From positions 1 to 64,000 of the forward strand of contig NZ_CANLTU010000003.1 of assembly GCF_947494125.1 (NCBI RefSeq): a stretch of 64,000 nt of DNA, written 5' to 3'. Below, piece by piece: positions 9,165-17,468 of this stretch (positions are counted from its first letter, which is position 1; each line of letters starts with the position of its first letter). The notes under the pieces were generated by a model. It was not told the origin of the DNA, made no database searches, and worked only from the letters and a program-made list of their open reading frames with translations. This DNA comes from an uncultured Tenacibaculum sp. (GTDB lineage: Bacteria > Bacteroidota > Bacteroidia > Flavobacteriales > Flavobacteriaceae). Position numbers and translations under genes: made by a program.

Positions 9165-9345
9165 TCAGCGAACTTCGTTGATGAAATAAATATAAAACGA
9201 AACCTTCAGCGAACTTCGCTGACGAAATAAATATAGAACAAAACCATCAGCGAGCTTCGCTGACGCAATAAATACAAAACGAAACCATCAACGAACTTCG
9301 CTGATGCAATAAATACAAAACGAAACCTTCAGCGAACTTCGCTGA
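9165..9345. repeat. five-copy 41-bp tandem repeat of palindromes
   Basis: A 17-bp near-perfect palindrome, TCAGCGAACTTCGCTGA, starts at 9165, 9206, 9247, 9288 and 9329, exactly 41 bp apart each time. The 24-bp linker between copies is also conserved (pattern TGAAATAAATAnAAAACGAAACC plus A or T), so the whole 41-bp unit is repeated. Single changes within the palindrome (GTTGA, GAGC, CAACG) show some age. The copy starting at 9329 has no conserved linker after it. No reading frame covers the array. Confidence 0.9.
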
Positions 9346-9560
9346 TAGAAAAAACTAAAAAAATCATGTTTTTAGGCTATAATACACCTATTTAATACTC
9401 ACTAAGTGATTCTTCTGATAAAAAAACAGGGAGGGAACCTTATTTTAATTATGGTTTTCCGTAGAACTAGCTTCTTTTTTTATGTTACATTCAAAAACTT
9501 TAAAAATTTGACGAACATTTTGATAAATATAACTGGAACAAAGTTCCGTATATAAACAAG

Positions 9561-10997
9561 TTATGCGTCTCTTAAAAAAACAACCTACAATGATAAAGAG
9601 TTTGAGAATCTCATTTTTTGCTTTATCTCGAAGCACTGACTTAGAGATAAAATCAGAGACGAGTATTAATAAAATTATGAATGATTTCTTTTTCACATTT
9701 GCAAAAGAAATTGATTATGAGAATAAGAAAATCAGTATTGAACAATTACAAAAAAACACTGAAGACCTAAGAAATAGGATTGATTCTATAGTCCAAAAAT
9801 ATAAATCATCAAATCCAATAATAAATCAATTAAATACATATTTTAATGATTTAAAGAACAATGAGTCATTTTTTTTTCTAGTAAATTCATCTATTACAAA
9901 TGAACAAAGCTTTCAACTCTATAACTATTTGTCTACATTGGAGAACAATGAAGATTTTAAAAAAGCATCTAAAGAAATGGATGAGTTATTTGGAGATTTA
10001 AGAAATAACTATGATATAATTGCATTTAATGAAGGAACCAGAAACAAAATTGGAGAACCAGATAAATCCAAAAGAGTTTGTAGGTTTTGTAATAGAAAAT
10101 ATGGCGAAGTAACATTTAGGAAAGTTGCACATTCTATTTCAGAAGCTCTTGGTAATAAAAAAATTATCACCAATGATGAATGTGATTCGTGTAATGAAAA
10201 GTTTGGAACAGGAATTGAAAATGACTTGATTTTATATTTGAATCTTTATAGAAATGTTTTCGGCATTAAAGGGAAAAATGGTATTCCTAAACTTAAAGGG
10301 AAGAACTTTGAAATACTAAATAGCGGAAAGAGTAAAATTGAAATCAAATATTTCTTGAATGAGGAAGAAAAGAATGACCCAAGTTTTAATGATTTTAAAG
10401 TACGACTTGAAACAAATCAGAATATTGTAATTCAAAATATATACAAAACACTAGCCAAATATGCATTAAGTGTACTTGATAATAAATATTTATGTGATTT
10501 TGAAAAAACAATTCAATGGATAAATCACGAATTTGACAGTGAGAATTTACCGAAAGTGGCAATACTTACTTCTTACGAGTTATTTACTCATCACCCTCAG
10601 TTAGTGGTTTACAGACGTAAAAAAACAGACAACAACTTGCCGTATGCTGTAGCCGAATTTCGATTTATTTTTTTGACTTTTGTATTTATTATTCCATTTT
10701 CAAGTGTTGATAAATTAGAATATTCAAACGAAGATAATTTTAATGAATTTTGGACATTCTTTAAACATTACAACTCTGTTGAAGGGTGGAAGTTCAATAA
10801 AATGAATGATACAAAACCAAGAAAATTCACAATGAATTTAAACTTTGAGCTTAGAAATAAAGAATAAAAAACGAACGCATAACAATGTATATAATGCATA
10901 GCGGGTTTTGTGGATATTTTGAGCTTTGTTACTCGCCCGTATTTCGGTTCTGAAAGTTAAAGTTCACGTAATCCGCTACGACTTTATATACTCACCG
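9561..10997 (+). mobile_element. candidate integron-type gene cassette (HNH gene plus attC-like site)
   Basis: The segment begins G^TTATGCGTC at 9560/9561 and ends within the attC-like site at ...CACCG^TTAGAC (10997/10998). The first bases TTATGCG are the reverse complement of CGCATAA at 10876-10882, which opens the attC-like site. That match is what cassette excision and insertion would produce, because a cassette's 5' end and its own R'' box come from one site. One gene fills the cassette. No integrase gene is in the window, so if real this is an isolated (CALIN-like) cassette. Confidence 0.6.
9563..10867 (+). CDS. HNH endonuclease domain protein
   Basis: Up to 434 residues. A zinc-finger HNH core lies at about residues 170-220: CRFCNRKYG, then KVAHSISEALGNKK, then CDSCNEKFG. 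The two CxxC pairs and the central His fit the HNH_5-like type. The N-terminal ~150 residues are helical and the C-terminal ~180 are of unknown fold. The ATG at 9563 lies within the cassette junction TTATGC; ATGs at 9590 and 9677 are alternatives, and the last gives a more natural N-terminus (MNDFFFTFAKEIDYEN). It stands alone within a cassette-like unit. A nuclease, perhaps for defence, is inferred. Confidence 0.75.
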   Translation: MRLLKKQPTMIKSLRISFFALSRSTDLEIKSETSINKIMNDFFFTFAKEIDYENKKISIEQLQKNTEDLRNRIDSIVQKYKSSNPIINQLNTYFNDLKNNESFFFLVNSSITNEQSFQLYNYLSTLENNEDFKKASKEMDELFGDLRNNYDIIAFNEGTRNKIGEPDKSKRVCRFCNRKYGEVTFRKVAHSISEALGNKKIITNDECDSCNEKFGTGIENDLILYLNLYRNVFGIKGKNGIPKLKGKNFEILNSGKSKIEIKYFLNEEEKNDPSFNDFKVRLETNQNIVIQNIYKTLAKYALSVLDNKYLCDFEKTIQWINHEFDSENLPKVAILTSYELFTHHPQLVVYRRKKTDNNLPYAVAEFRFIFLTFVFIIPFSSVDKLEYSNEDNFNEFWTFFKHYNSVEGWKFNKMNDTKPRKFTMNLNFELRNKE

Positions 10998-11003
10998 TTA
11001 GAC
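10873..11003 (+). repeat. attC-like recombination site
   Basis: The left arm GCATAACAATGTATATAATG (continuing CATAGCGG) pairs with the right arm CCGCTACGACTTTATATACT (continuing CACCGTTAGAC) over about 28 bases with a few unpaired bases, around a ~65-base centre. The ends fit integron boxes: GCATAAC at 10877-10883 (RYYYAAC with one mismatch) and GTTAGAC at 10997-11003 (GTTRRRY, perfect). The site directly follows the HNH gene stop codon, as attC sites follow cassette genes. Confidence 0.6.
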
Positions 11004-11125
11004 ATAAACAAGGTAAAAACTAACAAACGGTTTCTTATAAAACACATATTATAAGTAATTGTTATTTTTTAGTTGCTTTTATAAATAAAAATCTAACAAA
11101 AGAAAACAAAAATCTCCACCTCACA

Positions 11126-11233
11126 ATGCAACATATACTGATTTCAATAGACTTATTACTTTTTGTATTGATAAGTAGATTTTTCTTTAGTAGTACTTTG
11201 TTATTTTTTTTACTAATTTTAGTATTGAATTAA
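11126..11233 (+). CDS. possible 35-residue membrane peptide, doubtful
   Basis: A short frame, MQHILISIDLLLFVLISRFF and onward to FLLILVLN, is almost wholly hydrophobic and would form one or two membrane helices. It sits between the attC-like site and the convergent tolC gene. AT-rich DNA gives such frames by chance, so support is weak. Nothing else was seen in 11004-11238. Confidence 0.2.
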   Translation: MQHILISIDLLLFVLISRFFFSSTLLFFLLILVLN

Positions 11234-11238
11234 GTTTC

Positions 11239-12651
11239 TTAATTTAAATTAGACAAACCAAAAGCCTTATAAAGTTTAGCTCTTGAATTCAATGATTTTA
11301 TCTCAAGAATATTAGCTTTTAACTCTGATGTAATCAGTTTTTGCTCACGAGAATTTATAAGAAACAGAGAACTTTCTCCTAATTGAAATTTACGTTCTTC
11401 AGCATTAAACATTATTTTATAATCTGAAACAATGCGTTTTATTAAATTATTTTGTCTTCCTAATGAATTAATTTCTGCTTTTATAGCATTAATTTTATTT
11501 TGAATAGATAGTGAATTTGAAGTAAGTTGAAAGCTTGCTTCTTGTAATTTTAAATTTGTAAGTTTTAAAGCTCCTCTTTCTTTTCTTAGAAATAATGGAA
11601 AACTAAAGTTTACAAAACCTTTATAATTCATACTTTTAAAATTATTGAATTGACCAATATCTGATGCTAAAAAATTATACTGCAAGTCTAATTTTGGTAA
11701 TAATTTGTTTCTTTTCAAAGAACGATCAACACTTAATCTAGCTATTTTTGCCTCTAAACCTTTTAACTTAGGATGGTTTACAAGTAACTCTTTTTGAGAA
11801 ATTGTTTCCTCTAAAACTAAGGAGGTAGATAATACTTGATCGTTTGGCAACAAAGGATATACATATTCCTGTATTTCTAAAGGCACATTACTAAGCCATA
11901 AATAATTACTCGCTTTTAATATAGCTTTCCTTGTTTTAAGCTTTGCTACTTCAAGATTTAACTTTCTATTCTGTAATGTTATTTTTGCTTCAATAGAATC
12001 AATTGCTGCTTTTTCACCTACTTCTACGTTACGCTTTACTCCATTATATCTAATTTGCGCATTACTTAAAAAGCGCTTATAAATAGCCAACTCCTTATGT
12101 GCCTCAAGCCATTTAAAATAAGCTACACTTGCATCAAAAATTAAATTATTTACCAGTAGTTCTCGCTTTGCTTTACTTTGTTTAATAAAAATTTTTGCTT
12201 TTTTCAGCATTGCCATACGTTCATTAATTAAAAGCCCCTGAGCTAAAGAAAAAGATACACCTGCACTATAAAGCCCGCCATTTGGAACTGTTAAATTTGG
12301 ATTTAAATAGACACCGCTATTCTCTTCATAATTTACTTTAAACTCTATTCCGTACCAAGTTGGTATTTTAAAAGTTGTATTTAATTGATTAAAGTACTCT
12401 GTGTTTTTAAATTTCTTTCGATCATAATCTATTTCAATTTTTGGATCAAAACCTCCTCTTGATTTTAAAAGATTGGCTTCTCCAATGCTTAATTGCAAAT
12501 TTGCTTGCTTTATTATAGGGTGATGCTTTTTCACATAACCTAAATACTCCTTAAAAGATAAGAATTGTTGTAATTTTTCAACTTTATTTTGAGCTACTGA
12601 AAGTTTTAAATAGAAAAATAAAATTATGACAATTATATATTTTATTTGCAT
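11239..12651 (-). CDS. TolC family outer membrane efflux protein
   Basis: 470 residues: a signal peptide (ending SVAQ), then two long alpha-helical hairpins typical of TolC/OMF proteins, with repeated segments such as LQLSIGEANLLKSRGGFDP and LKLQEASFQLTSNSLSIQNK. It forms the outer-membrane channel of a type I-like export system. It is the last gene of the operon TetR, small protein, ABC, HlyD, TolC, and starts 6 bases after the HlyD stop codon. Confidence 0.9.
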   Translation of the reverse strand: MQIKYIIVIILFFYLKLSVAQNKVEKLQQFLSFKEYLGYVKKHHPIIKQANLQLSIGEANLLKSRGGFDPKIEIDYDRKKFKNTEYFNQLNTTFKIPTWYGIEFKVNYEENSGVYLNPNLTVPNGGLYSAGVSFSLAQGLLINERMAMLKKAKIFIKQSKAKRELLVNNLIFDASVAYFKWLEAHKELAIYKRFLSNAQIRYNGVKRNVEVGEKAAIDSIEAKITLQNRKLNLEVAKLKTRKAILKASNYLWLSNVPLEIQEYVYPLLPNDQVLSTSLVLEETISQKELLVNHPKLKGLEAKIARLSVDRSLKRNKLLPKLDLQYNFLASDIGQFNNFKSMNYKGFVNFSFPLFLRKERGALKLTNLKLQEASFQLTSNSLSIQNKINAIKAEINSLGRQNNLIKRIVSDYKIMFNAEERKFQLGESSLFLINSREQKLITSELKANILEIKSLNSRAKLYKAFGLSNLN

Positions 12652-12657
12652 AACTAT

Positions 12658-14019
12658 TTATTTTTTAGAGGTTTTTGTTAGTTTCTTTTTAGGGCTGTAA
12701 TAATTTGGTGGAAATCCATTAAGTTGTCTCCATAACTCATACCAGATAGGAACATCTTCTAAAAGTGCTATTGTATTAGCTCCAGAACCTACTCTCATAT
12801 TTTTTGGCCATGAAACATCCTCTTTATTAGGAGCAATTAAAATTCTAAACATACCATTATCACTAATAGAAGTTTCAACAGCAACCACTTTACCTCCATA
12901 AGTTCCATAAGATGCATTTGGCCATCCACTAAAGAAAATAGCAGGCCAACCGTCAAACCTAATACGTACAGTTTCCCCTAAATGAATTAAAGGTAAATCC
13001 ATAGGACTTACAAAAGTTTCAACTGCTAAATCATAAATTGACGGCATAATAGCAACTAATTTTTCTCCAGATTTAAAAGTTTCACCTAAACCACCTCGTA
13101 TAGCTTTATTAATAAATCCGTCTTGAGGAGCAGTTATATAATACATTGCATTTCGCATTTTATAATTTGTCGATTTATTTTCAAGTTTACTCACTTGAAC
13201 CTCTGCTTCAAATTGATTAGATTCCGCAGTAAAACGATTACTACGAGATTTAGATATTTTATCTTGATAATTTGCAGCTATTCTACTAATTTCTATTTGA
13301 GCATTAACCACAGAGTTTCTACTGATTAATAACTTATTTTCTTTAGAAATTAATTTAGCTTGTGTTTCCTGTAACTTTAAACGTTTTTCCTCTACATCCT
13401 TGGTTGCTTTCAATCCTTCAGCTTGTAAAATAATGGTACGTTCATATTGACGTTTTGAAATTTCAATATTGGTTTTGGCTGCTTTAAATTCTATACTATC
13501 ACTTTTAACTTTTAAACGAGATTGTTCTAACTTATTTTTAGCTTGTGATAATTTAAGTGCACGTTCATTTTGAAGTGCTGAAACTTGATTGTTAAGCGCT
13601 TTTATTTTCTCTTGATACGATATAACCGATCGACTTTTTGCTTCACGTTGCTTATTTGTTCGATTTATAAGTAGAGGATCTTGGTATTCATTTTTAATTT
13701 CAGAAATAAATAGAATGGTATCTCCTTTTTTAACAAAATCACCTTCTTTTACATACCATTTTTCTATTCGGCCAGGAATAGGAGATTGAATACTTTGTGG
13801 TCTTTGATCTGGAGTAAGCGTAGTTACAAATCCATTTCCAGATACATTTTGCGTCCATGGTAAAAAAAGAATTATTATACCAGCTATAGCGAAAGCTGCT
13901 AAAAATCTATTGAAAATTTTAAATTGGCGAGGCTTGAAATTTTTTTTAAAAGCCATAAATTCTTCAAGTGTCATTTTTTTATTAAGTTGATTATTAGATA
14001 TATTAAGCATTATTTTCAA
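12658..14019 (-). CDS. HlyD family membrane fusion protein
   Basis: 453 residues with one N-terminal membrane helix (about residues 38-56, FNRFLAAFAIAGIIILFLPW). A lipoyl/biotinyl-like half (QSIQSPIPGRIEKWYVKEGD) follows, then a ~160-residue coiled-coil hairpin, the second lipoyl half (ITAPQDGFINKAIRGGLGE) and a beta-barrel part. It bridges the inner-membrane ABC protein and TolC. Its start overlaps the end of the ABC gene by 17 bases, so coupled translation is likely. Confidence 0.92.
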   Translation of the reverse strand: MKIMLNISNNQLNKKMTLEEFMAFKKNFKPRQFKIFNRFLAAFAIAGIIILFLPWTQNVSGNGFVTTLTPDQRPQSIQSPIPGRIEKWYVKEGDFVKKGDTILFISEIKNEYQDPLLINRTNKQREAKSRSVISYQEKIKALNNQVSALQNERALKLSQAKNKLEQSRLKVKSDSIEFKAAKTNIEISKRQYERTIILQAEGLKATKDVEEKRLKLQETQAKLISKENKLLISRNSVVNAQIEISRIAANYQDKISKSRSNRFTAESNQFEAEVQVSKLENKSTNYKMRNAMYYITAPQDGFINKAIRGGLGETFKSGEKLVAIMPSIYDLAVETFVSPMDLPLIHLGETVRIRFDGWPAIFFSGWPNASYGTYGGKVVAVETSISDNGMFRILIAPNKEDVSWPKNMRVGSGANTIALLEDVPIWYELWRQLNGFPPNYYSPKKKLTKTSKK

Positions 14020-15673
14020 TATTTAAAATTCCTTGAGTTAATTTTATAGCCTGTGAACATTTCTTTTTCCAAAACGGATTGCTAGAAACAATTACAATAG
14101 ACCATGGTTGCATTTTATCTGTTAAATAGTCTATAATATTTCTCGCTTCTTTAGGTTCAAAATATTCTAAAGGGTCTTTAAGGATTAATAATTTGGGGTT
14201 ATGTATAATTGCTCGTGCTAATACAACACGTTTTGAAATACTATAAGATAATTGCTGACCTTGAGGATTCAAAACAGTTTGTAAACCATTAGATTGCTCT
14301 TTTATAAAAGCTAGTAATCCTAAGTTTTGTAGTACTTCATTTAAACGTTTTCTAGAAATGTTTGGGTTATTAAACGTTATGTTTTCAAGAATGGTTCCTT
14401 CAAAAATTTGTTGCTCTGGTAAAACTTGACCAACATGGCTCCTATACCGATTAGGTAAAATTCCTTTAATTGAAGAATCGTTAACGTAAAGAGAGCCTGT
14501 AGTTGGAAAATCAATACCAGCTATTAACTTTAAAAGTGTTGTTTTACCTGAACCAGAATCGCCATTAAGTAAAATACGTGCTTTTTCAGTAATGGATAAA
14601 TTAATATTATTTAATATTTTTTTACCATCAGGAGTTATATAGCTTACTTTCTCAAGTTCTATTTTAAATTCATTTTTAGATTCAAAAGGATCGACTCCTT
14701 CTTGTGGTTCAATTTCTTTATCTACAACTTGTCCTATTTTTTCAAGCGAGGTTAATACATCATAAAAGGTCTCAAGTACATTTATTAATTTTTCAACAGA
14801 GCTTATAACTAATAGAATAATAATTTCTGCTGCCACAAATTGTCCAATATTCATTTTCTGATTCAAAACCAATAAGCCTCCAATAACTAATAACCCAGCA
14901 GTTACTAAAACCTTAAAACCAATCATTTGTATAAATTGAATTAAAAGTATTTTAAAATGACTTTCTCTAGCATTCAAATATTCTGTAGTTAATTTATCAT
15001 TTCGTTTCATAGCAAGAGACGTATCTCCAGATAGCTTAAAACTTACCAATGAGCGTGCTATTTCTTGAATCCAATGTGCAACTCTATATTTACTTTTTGA
15101 TTCTTTAAGACTGGTTTCTAAGCCTTTTTTAGCAGTAAACTTAAATACTATGTATATTAATAGGATTAGTAACATTCCATAAATAATAAAGAATGGATGA
15201 TAAAAGGATAAAAGAATGATTCCGAATAAAATTTGTAAAACTGCTGCTGGAAAATCTATTAATATTTTTGATAATCCTTTTTGTACAGTAAGAGTGTCAA
15301 AAAAACGGTTTGCTAATTCTGGCGGATAATAATTAAGTAGTTCGCTGTATTTAATTTTTGGAAAACGATAAACAAATTCAAAAGAAGAACGCATAAATAT
15401 TTTCTGTTGAATGTTTTCTAAAATTCTTATTTGCATAATTTGTAATCCTCCCTGAAAAGCAACACCTAGAGTTACTAAAACCACAAGTACAATCCAAGAC
15501 GATGTAATTTGCGCACCTTGTAATAAATTAATAATAGCTTGTATTCCTAGAGGTAACGATAATGCTACCAAACCTGCAAAAACTGCATAATAAAAAATTT
15601 GCTTTATATCTCTTTTATCTAGTTGCAGTAATCCTATAAAACGTTTCCATGGAGACATCTTTTTTGTTGTCAT
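14003..15673 (-). CDS. ABC transporter, fused membrane and (degenerate) ATPase domains
   Basis: 556 residues: a six-helix ABC exporter membrane domain (about 25-315) and a nucleotide-binding domain (about 335-550). No C39 peptidase domain is present. Walker A is intact (GDSGSGKTTLL). The signature LSGGQ position reads LSYSI, Walker B plus catalytic Glu (usually LILDEP) reads LILKDP, and the switch-His region reads SSNPF. The domain may bind ATP but is not expected to hydrolyse it normally. It is followed by HlyD and TolC genes, as in type I secretion. The substrate is unknown. Confidence 0.88.
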   Translation of the reverse strand: MTTKKMSPWKRFIGLLQLDKRDIKQIFYYAVFAGLVALSLPLGIQAIINLLQGAQITSSWIVLVVLVTLGVAFQGGLQIMQIRILENIQQKIFMRSSFEFVYRFPKIKYSELLNYYPPELANRFFDTLTVQKGLSKILIDFPAAVLQILFGIILLSFYHPFFIIYGMLLILLIYIVFKFTAKKGLETSLKESKSKYRVAHWIQEIARSLVSFKLSGDTSLAMKRNDKLTTEYLNARESHFKILLIQFIQMIGFKVLVTAGLLVIGGLLVLNQKMNIGQFVAAEIIILLVISSVEKLINVLETFYDVLTSLEKIGQVVDKEIEPQEGVDPFESKNEFKIELEKVSYITPDGKKILNNINLSITEKARILLNGDSGSGKTTLLKLIAGIDFPTTGSLYVNDSSIKGILPNRYRSHVGQVLPEQQIFEGTILENITFNNPNISRKRLNEVLQNLGLLAFIKEQSNGLQTVLNPQGQQLSYSISKRVVLARAIIHNPKLLILKDPLEYFEPKEARNIIDYLTDKMQPWSIVIVSSNPFWKKKCSQAIKLTQGILNIENNA

Positions 15674-15815
15674 ATTGTTAAATTTTAGGCAGTATTTTTC
15701 CTGTACTTATCTTTCTATATTGAAAAATAAGAAGGTTTAATTTTGTTTTTTTTGAAAAAATGGACTATTCTAATACGAATATTAGAATAAATCAAATAGA
15801 AATAAACTGAAGAGT

Positions 15816-16145
15816 CTAAGCGGTTTCTGGAGGTGGAATATGAGTATCAAGAGCAATATCTCTTAATAATTTTGAATTATTTAAAATTAGAATTTTGAGT
15901 TCAAACTCTATAGAATCAAAAAAAGAATTTGAAAAACTTATTTTTTCAAACTCCTCTTTTTCTTCGTTTTCTTGATTTTCATTATCACTAGAGTTCTCTT
16001 CAACATCTACACAAACTATTTCATTACTTATCTCATCAATTATAATAAAAGATGAAACAATTGGTTGAATAGCCTGTGAATACAATACACAAACAAAAGA
16101 AATAAATCTTAAAACCGATAATATGTTATTACAATACCCTGACAT
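15816..16145 (-). CDS. small acidic protein, probably membrane-anchored or exported
   Basis: 109 residues. The N-terminal hydrophobic stretch (SVLRFISFVCVLYSQAIQPI) could be a signal anchor. A strongly acidic low-complexity part follows (rich in Asn and Glu around residues 50-68), and the C-terminus ends HIPPPETA, a tail seen on some small Bacteroidota exported proteins. It begins 3 bases after the TetR gene and precedes the ABC gene by 142 bases. An accessory role in export or sensing is inferred only from position. Confidence 0.6.
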   Translation of the reverse strand: MSGYCNNILSVLRFISFVCVLYSQAIQPIVSSFIIIDEISNEIVCVDVEENSSDNENQENEEKEEFEKISFSNSFFDSIEFELKILILNNSKLLRDIALDTHIPPPETA

Positions 16146-16148
16146 TCT

Positions 16149-16808
16149 TTAAATAATAGTTTTAAAAACTATATCAATATAAAACTTTACAATGCTATTT
16201 TTTCCTTCTTCAAAATCCGTTAAAGATGGTAAGTGTTTTGAAAAATATCTTTGCTGATGTGCCCCTTCTATTACTGTAGAAATAAGCATTTTGGGGTACT
16301 TAAAAGTGGGATTAATTTCTAGTACTATATCACTAACACGTTTTACAACTTCTTTATAAGTTTTATAATATCCTTTTTCATTTTCTAAGTCGATATCTTT
16401 AGTATGATATGCCTTGGAAGATTCAGATATGATGATTTTGCTAAGTAAAACTTCATTAATAAATGAAAATGAATTGTCTTTTTTTATCTCTTGGGTTAAT
16501 AACTCTATTGAATTTCTTAGCCTATCTGTAGCAGACGAAATATTTAATGTCGCAAAAACTAGTTTATATTCAATCCAACTCCAATACCAATTAATAAGAT
16601 AAATTAATAAAGCATGTTTACTTTCAAAGTAACGATAAATAGAGCTTTCATTTGAACCAATTTTTACACCTAGTTTCTTAAACGTGAAGCCTTCAAATCC
16701 CAACTCATTAATCATTTCTATACTATTAGAAATGATTTTTTTTCCAAGATCTGATGATTCAGGATTCTTAGTGTAAAATTTAGGATCTATTTTTATATGT
16801 ACTTCCAA
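16149..16808 (-). CDS. TetR/AcrR family transcriptional regulator
   Basis: 219 residues. The N-terminal helix-turn-helix is typical: IISNSIEMINELGFEGFTFK then LGVKIGSNESSIYRYFESKH. The remaining ~150 residues are an all-helical ligand-binding domain. It is the first gene of the export operon (small protein, ABC, HlyD, TolC), so it probably controls that operon in response to an unknown compound. Confidence 0.88.
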   Translation of the reverse strand: MEVHIKIDPKFYTKNPESSDLGKKIISNSIEMINELGFEGFTFKKLGVKIGSNESSIYRYFESKHALLIYLINWYWSWIEYKLVFATLNISSATDRLRNSIELLTQEIKKDNSFSFINEVLLSKIIISESSKAYHTKDIDLENEKGYYKTYKEVVKRVSDIVLEINPTFKYPKMLISTVIEGAHQQRYFSKHLPSLTDFEEGKNSIVKFYIDIVFKTII

Positions 16809-16995
16809 AACTAAAATGTTTTACTTAGCAAACATAATAGTATTACTATTAATATGCAATAGTTTTACTTAAGAAGTTTTTTTTAAGCTACTATTTTTAA
16901 TTAAAGGTGTAAAATGAGGCTTGTTAATAACATTATTAATAACTCTTTTTTTTGTTTTCATTTTATTATAAAAATCCTAATATTTTTATAAAAGA

Positions 16996-17011
16996 TTAAA
17001 AGATCCTTTAA
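16996..17011 (+). promoter_or_regulatory. near-palindrome TTAAAAGATCCTTTAA before nrdG
   Basis: A 16-bp near-palindrome ends 3 bases before the nrdG start. A matching palindrome AAAAGATCTTTT lies before norC at 19430-19441. Two sites in front of two anaerobic-metabolism units suggest a shared operator, but both are AT-rich and short. Confidence 0.3.
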
Positions 17012-17014
17012 TAG

Positions 17015-17464
17015 ATGTATATTTATGATTTTCAAATCGTTTTACAAGAGGTACCAGGAGAAATAAGCTTATGCTTTTCTATTTCAGGGTGTTCTATTCA
17101 ATGTAAAGGTTGCCACTCCCCTTTTTCTTGGAAAAAAGATAATGGAAGTATACTAACAAAACAATATTTCTTAGAGCAATTAAAAAAGTATAAAGTCATT
17201 GCTACTTGTGTTTTATTCATGGGGGGAGAATGGCATGAAACAGAATTAATAGAAAATTTAGAGTTAGCAAAGAAAGCAGGATATAAAACTTGTTTGTACA
17301 CGGGACAAGAAAAAGTTTCAATTCAGTTAAAAAAACAACTCACTTGGCTAAAAACAGGGAAATGGAACGAACACCTAGGGGGATTGGATAGTAAAAATAC
17401 CAATCAGAAATTTATAGAAGTTAAAACCAATAAAAAACTTAACCATTTATTCATAAAAAATTAA
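17015..17464 (+). CDS. nrdG: anaerobic ribonucleotide reductase activating protein (radical SAM)
   Basis: 149 residues. It carries the radical-SAM cluster motif CSIQCKGC (CxxxCxxC) within SGCSIQCKGCHSPFSW, and the GGE region in LFMGGEWHETEL. NrdG generates the glycyl radical on NrdD by reductive cleavage of S-adenosylmethionine. The next gene, 4 bases later, is nrdD. Length is normal. Confidence 0.92.
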   Translation: MYIYDFQIVLQEVPGEISLCFSISGCSIQCKGCHSPFSWKKDNGSILTKQYFLEQLKKYKVIATCVLFMGGEWHETELIENLELAKKAGYKTCLYTGQEKVSIQLKKQLTWLKTGKWNEHLGGLDSKNTNQKFIEVKTNKKLNHLFIKN

Positions 17465-17468
17465 ATAT

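Noticed and set aside
9165..9345. CRISPR array
   Set aside because: The segments between the palindromes are conserved rather than unique, the unit is only 41 bp with a 17-bp palindrome, and no cas genes are near.
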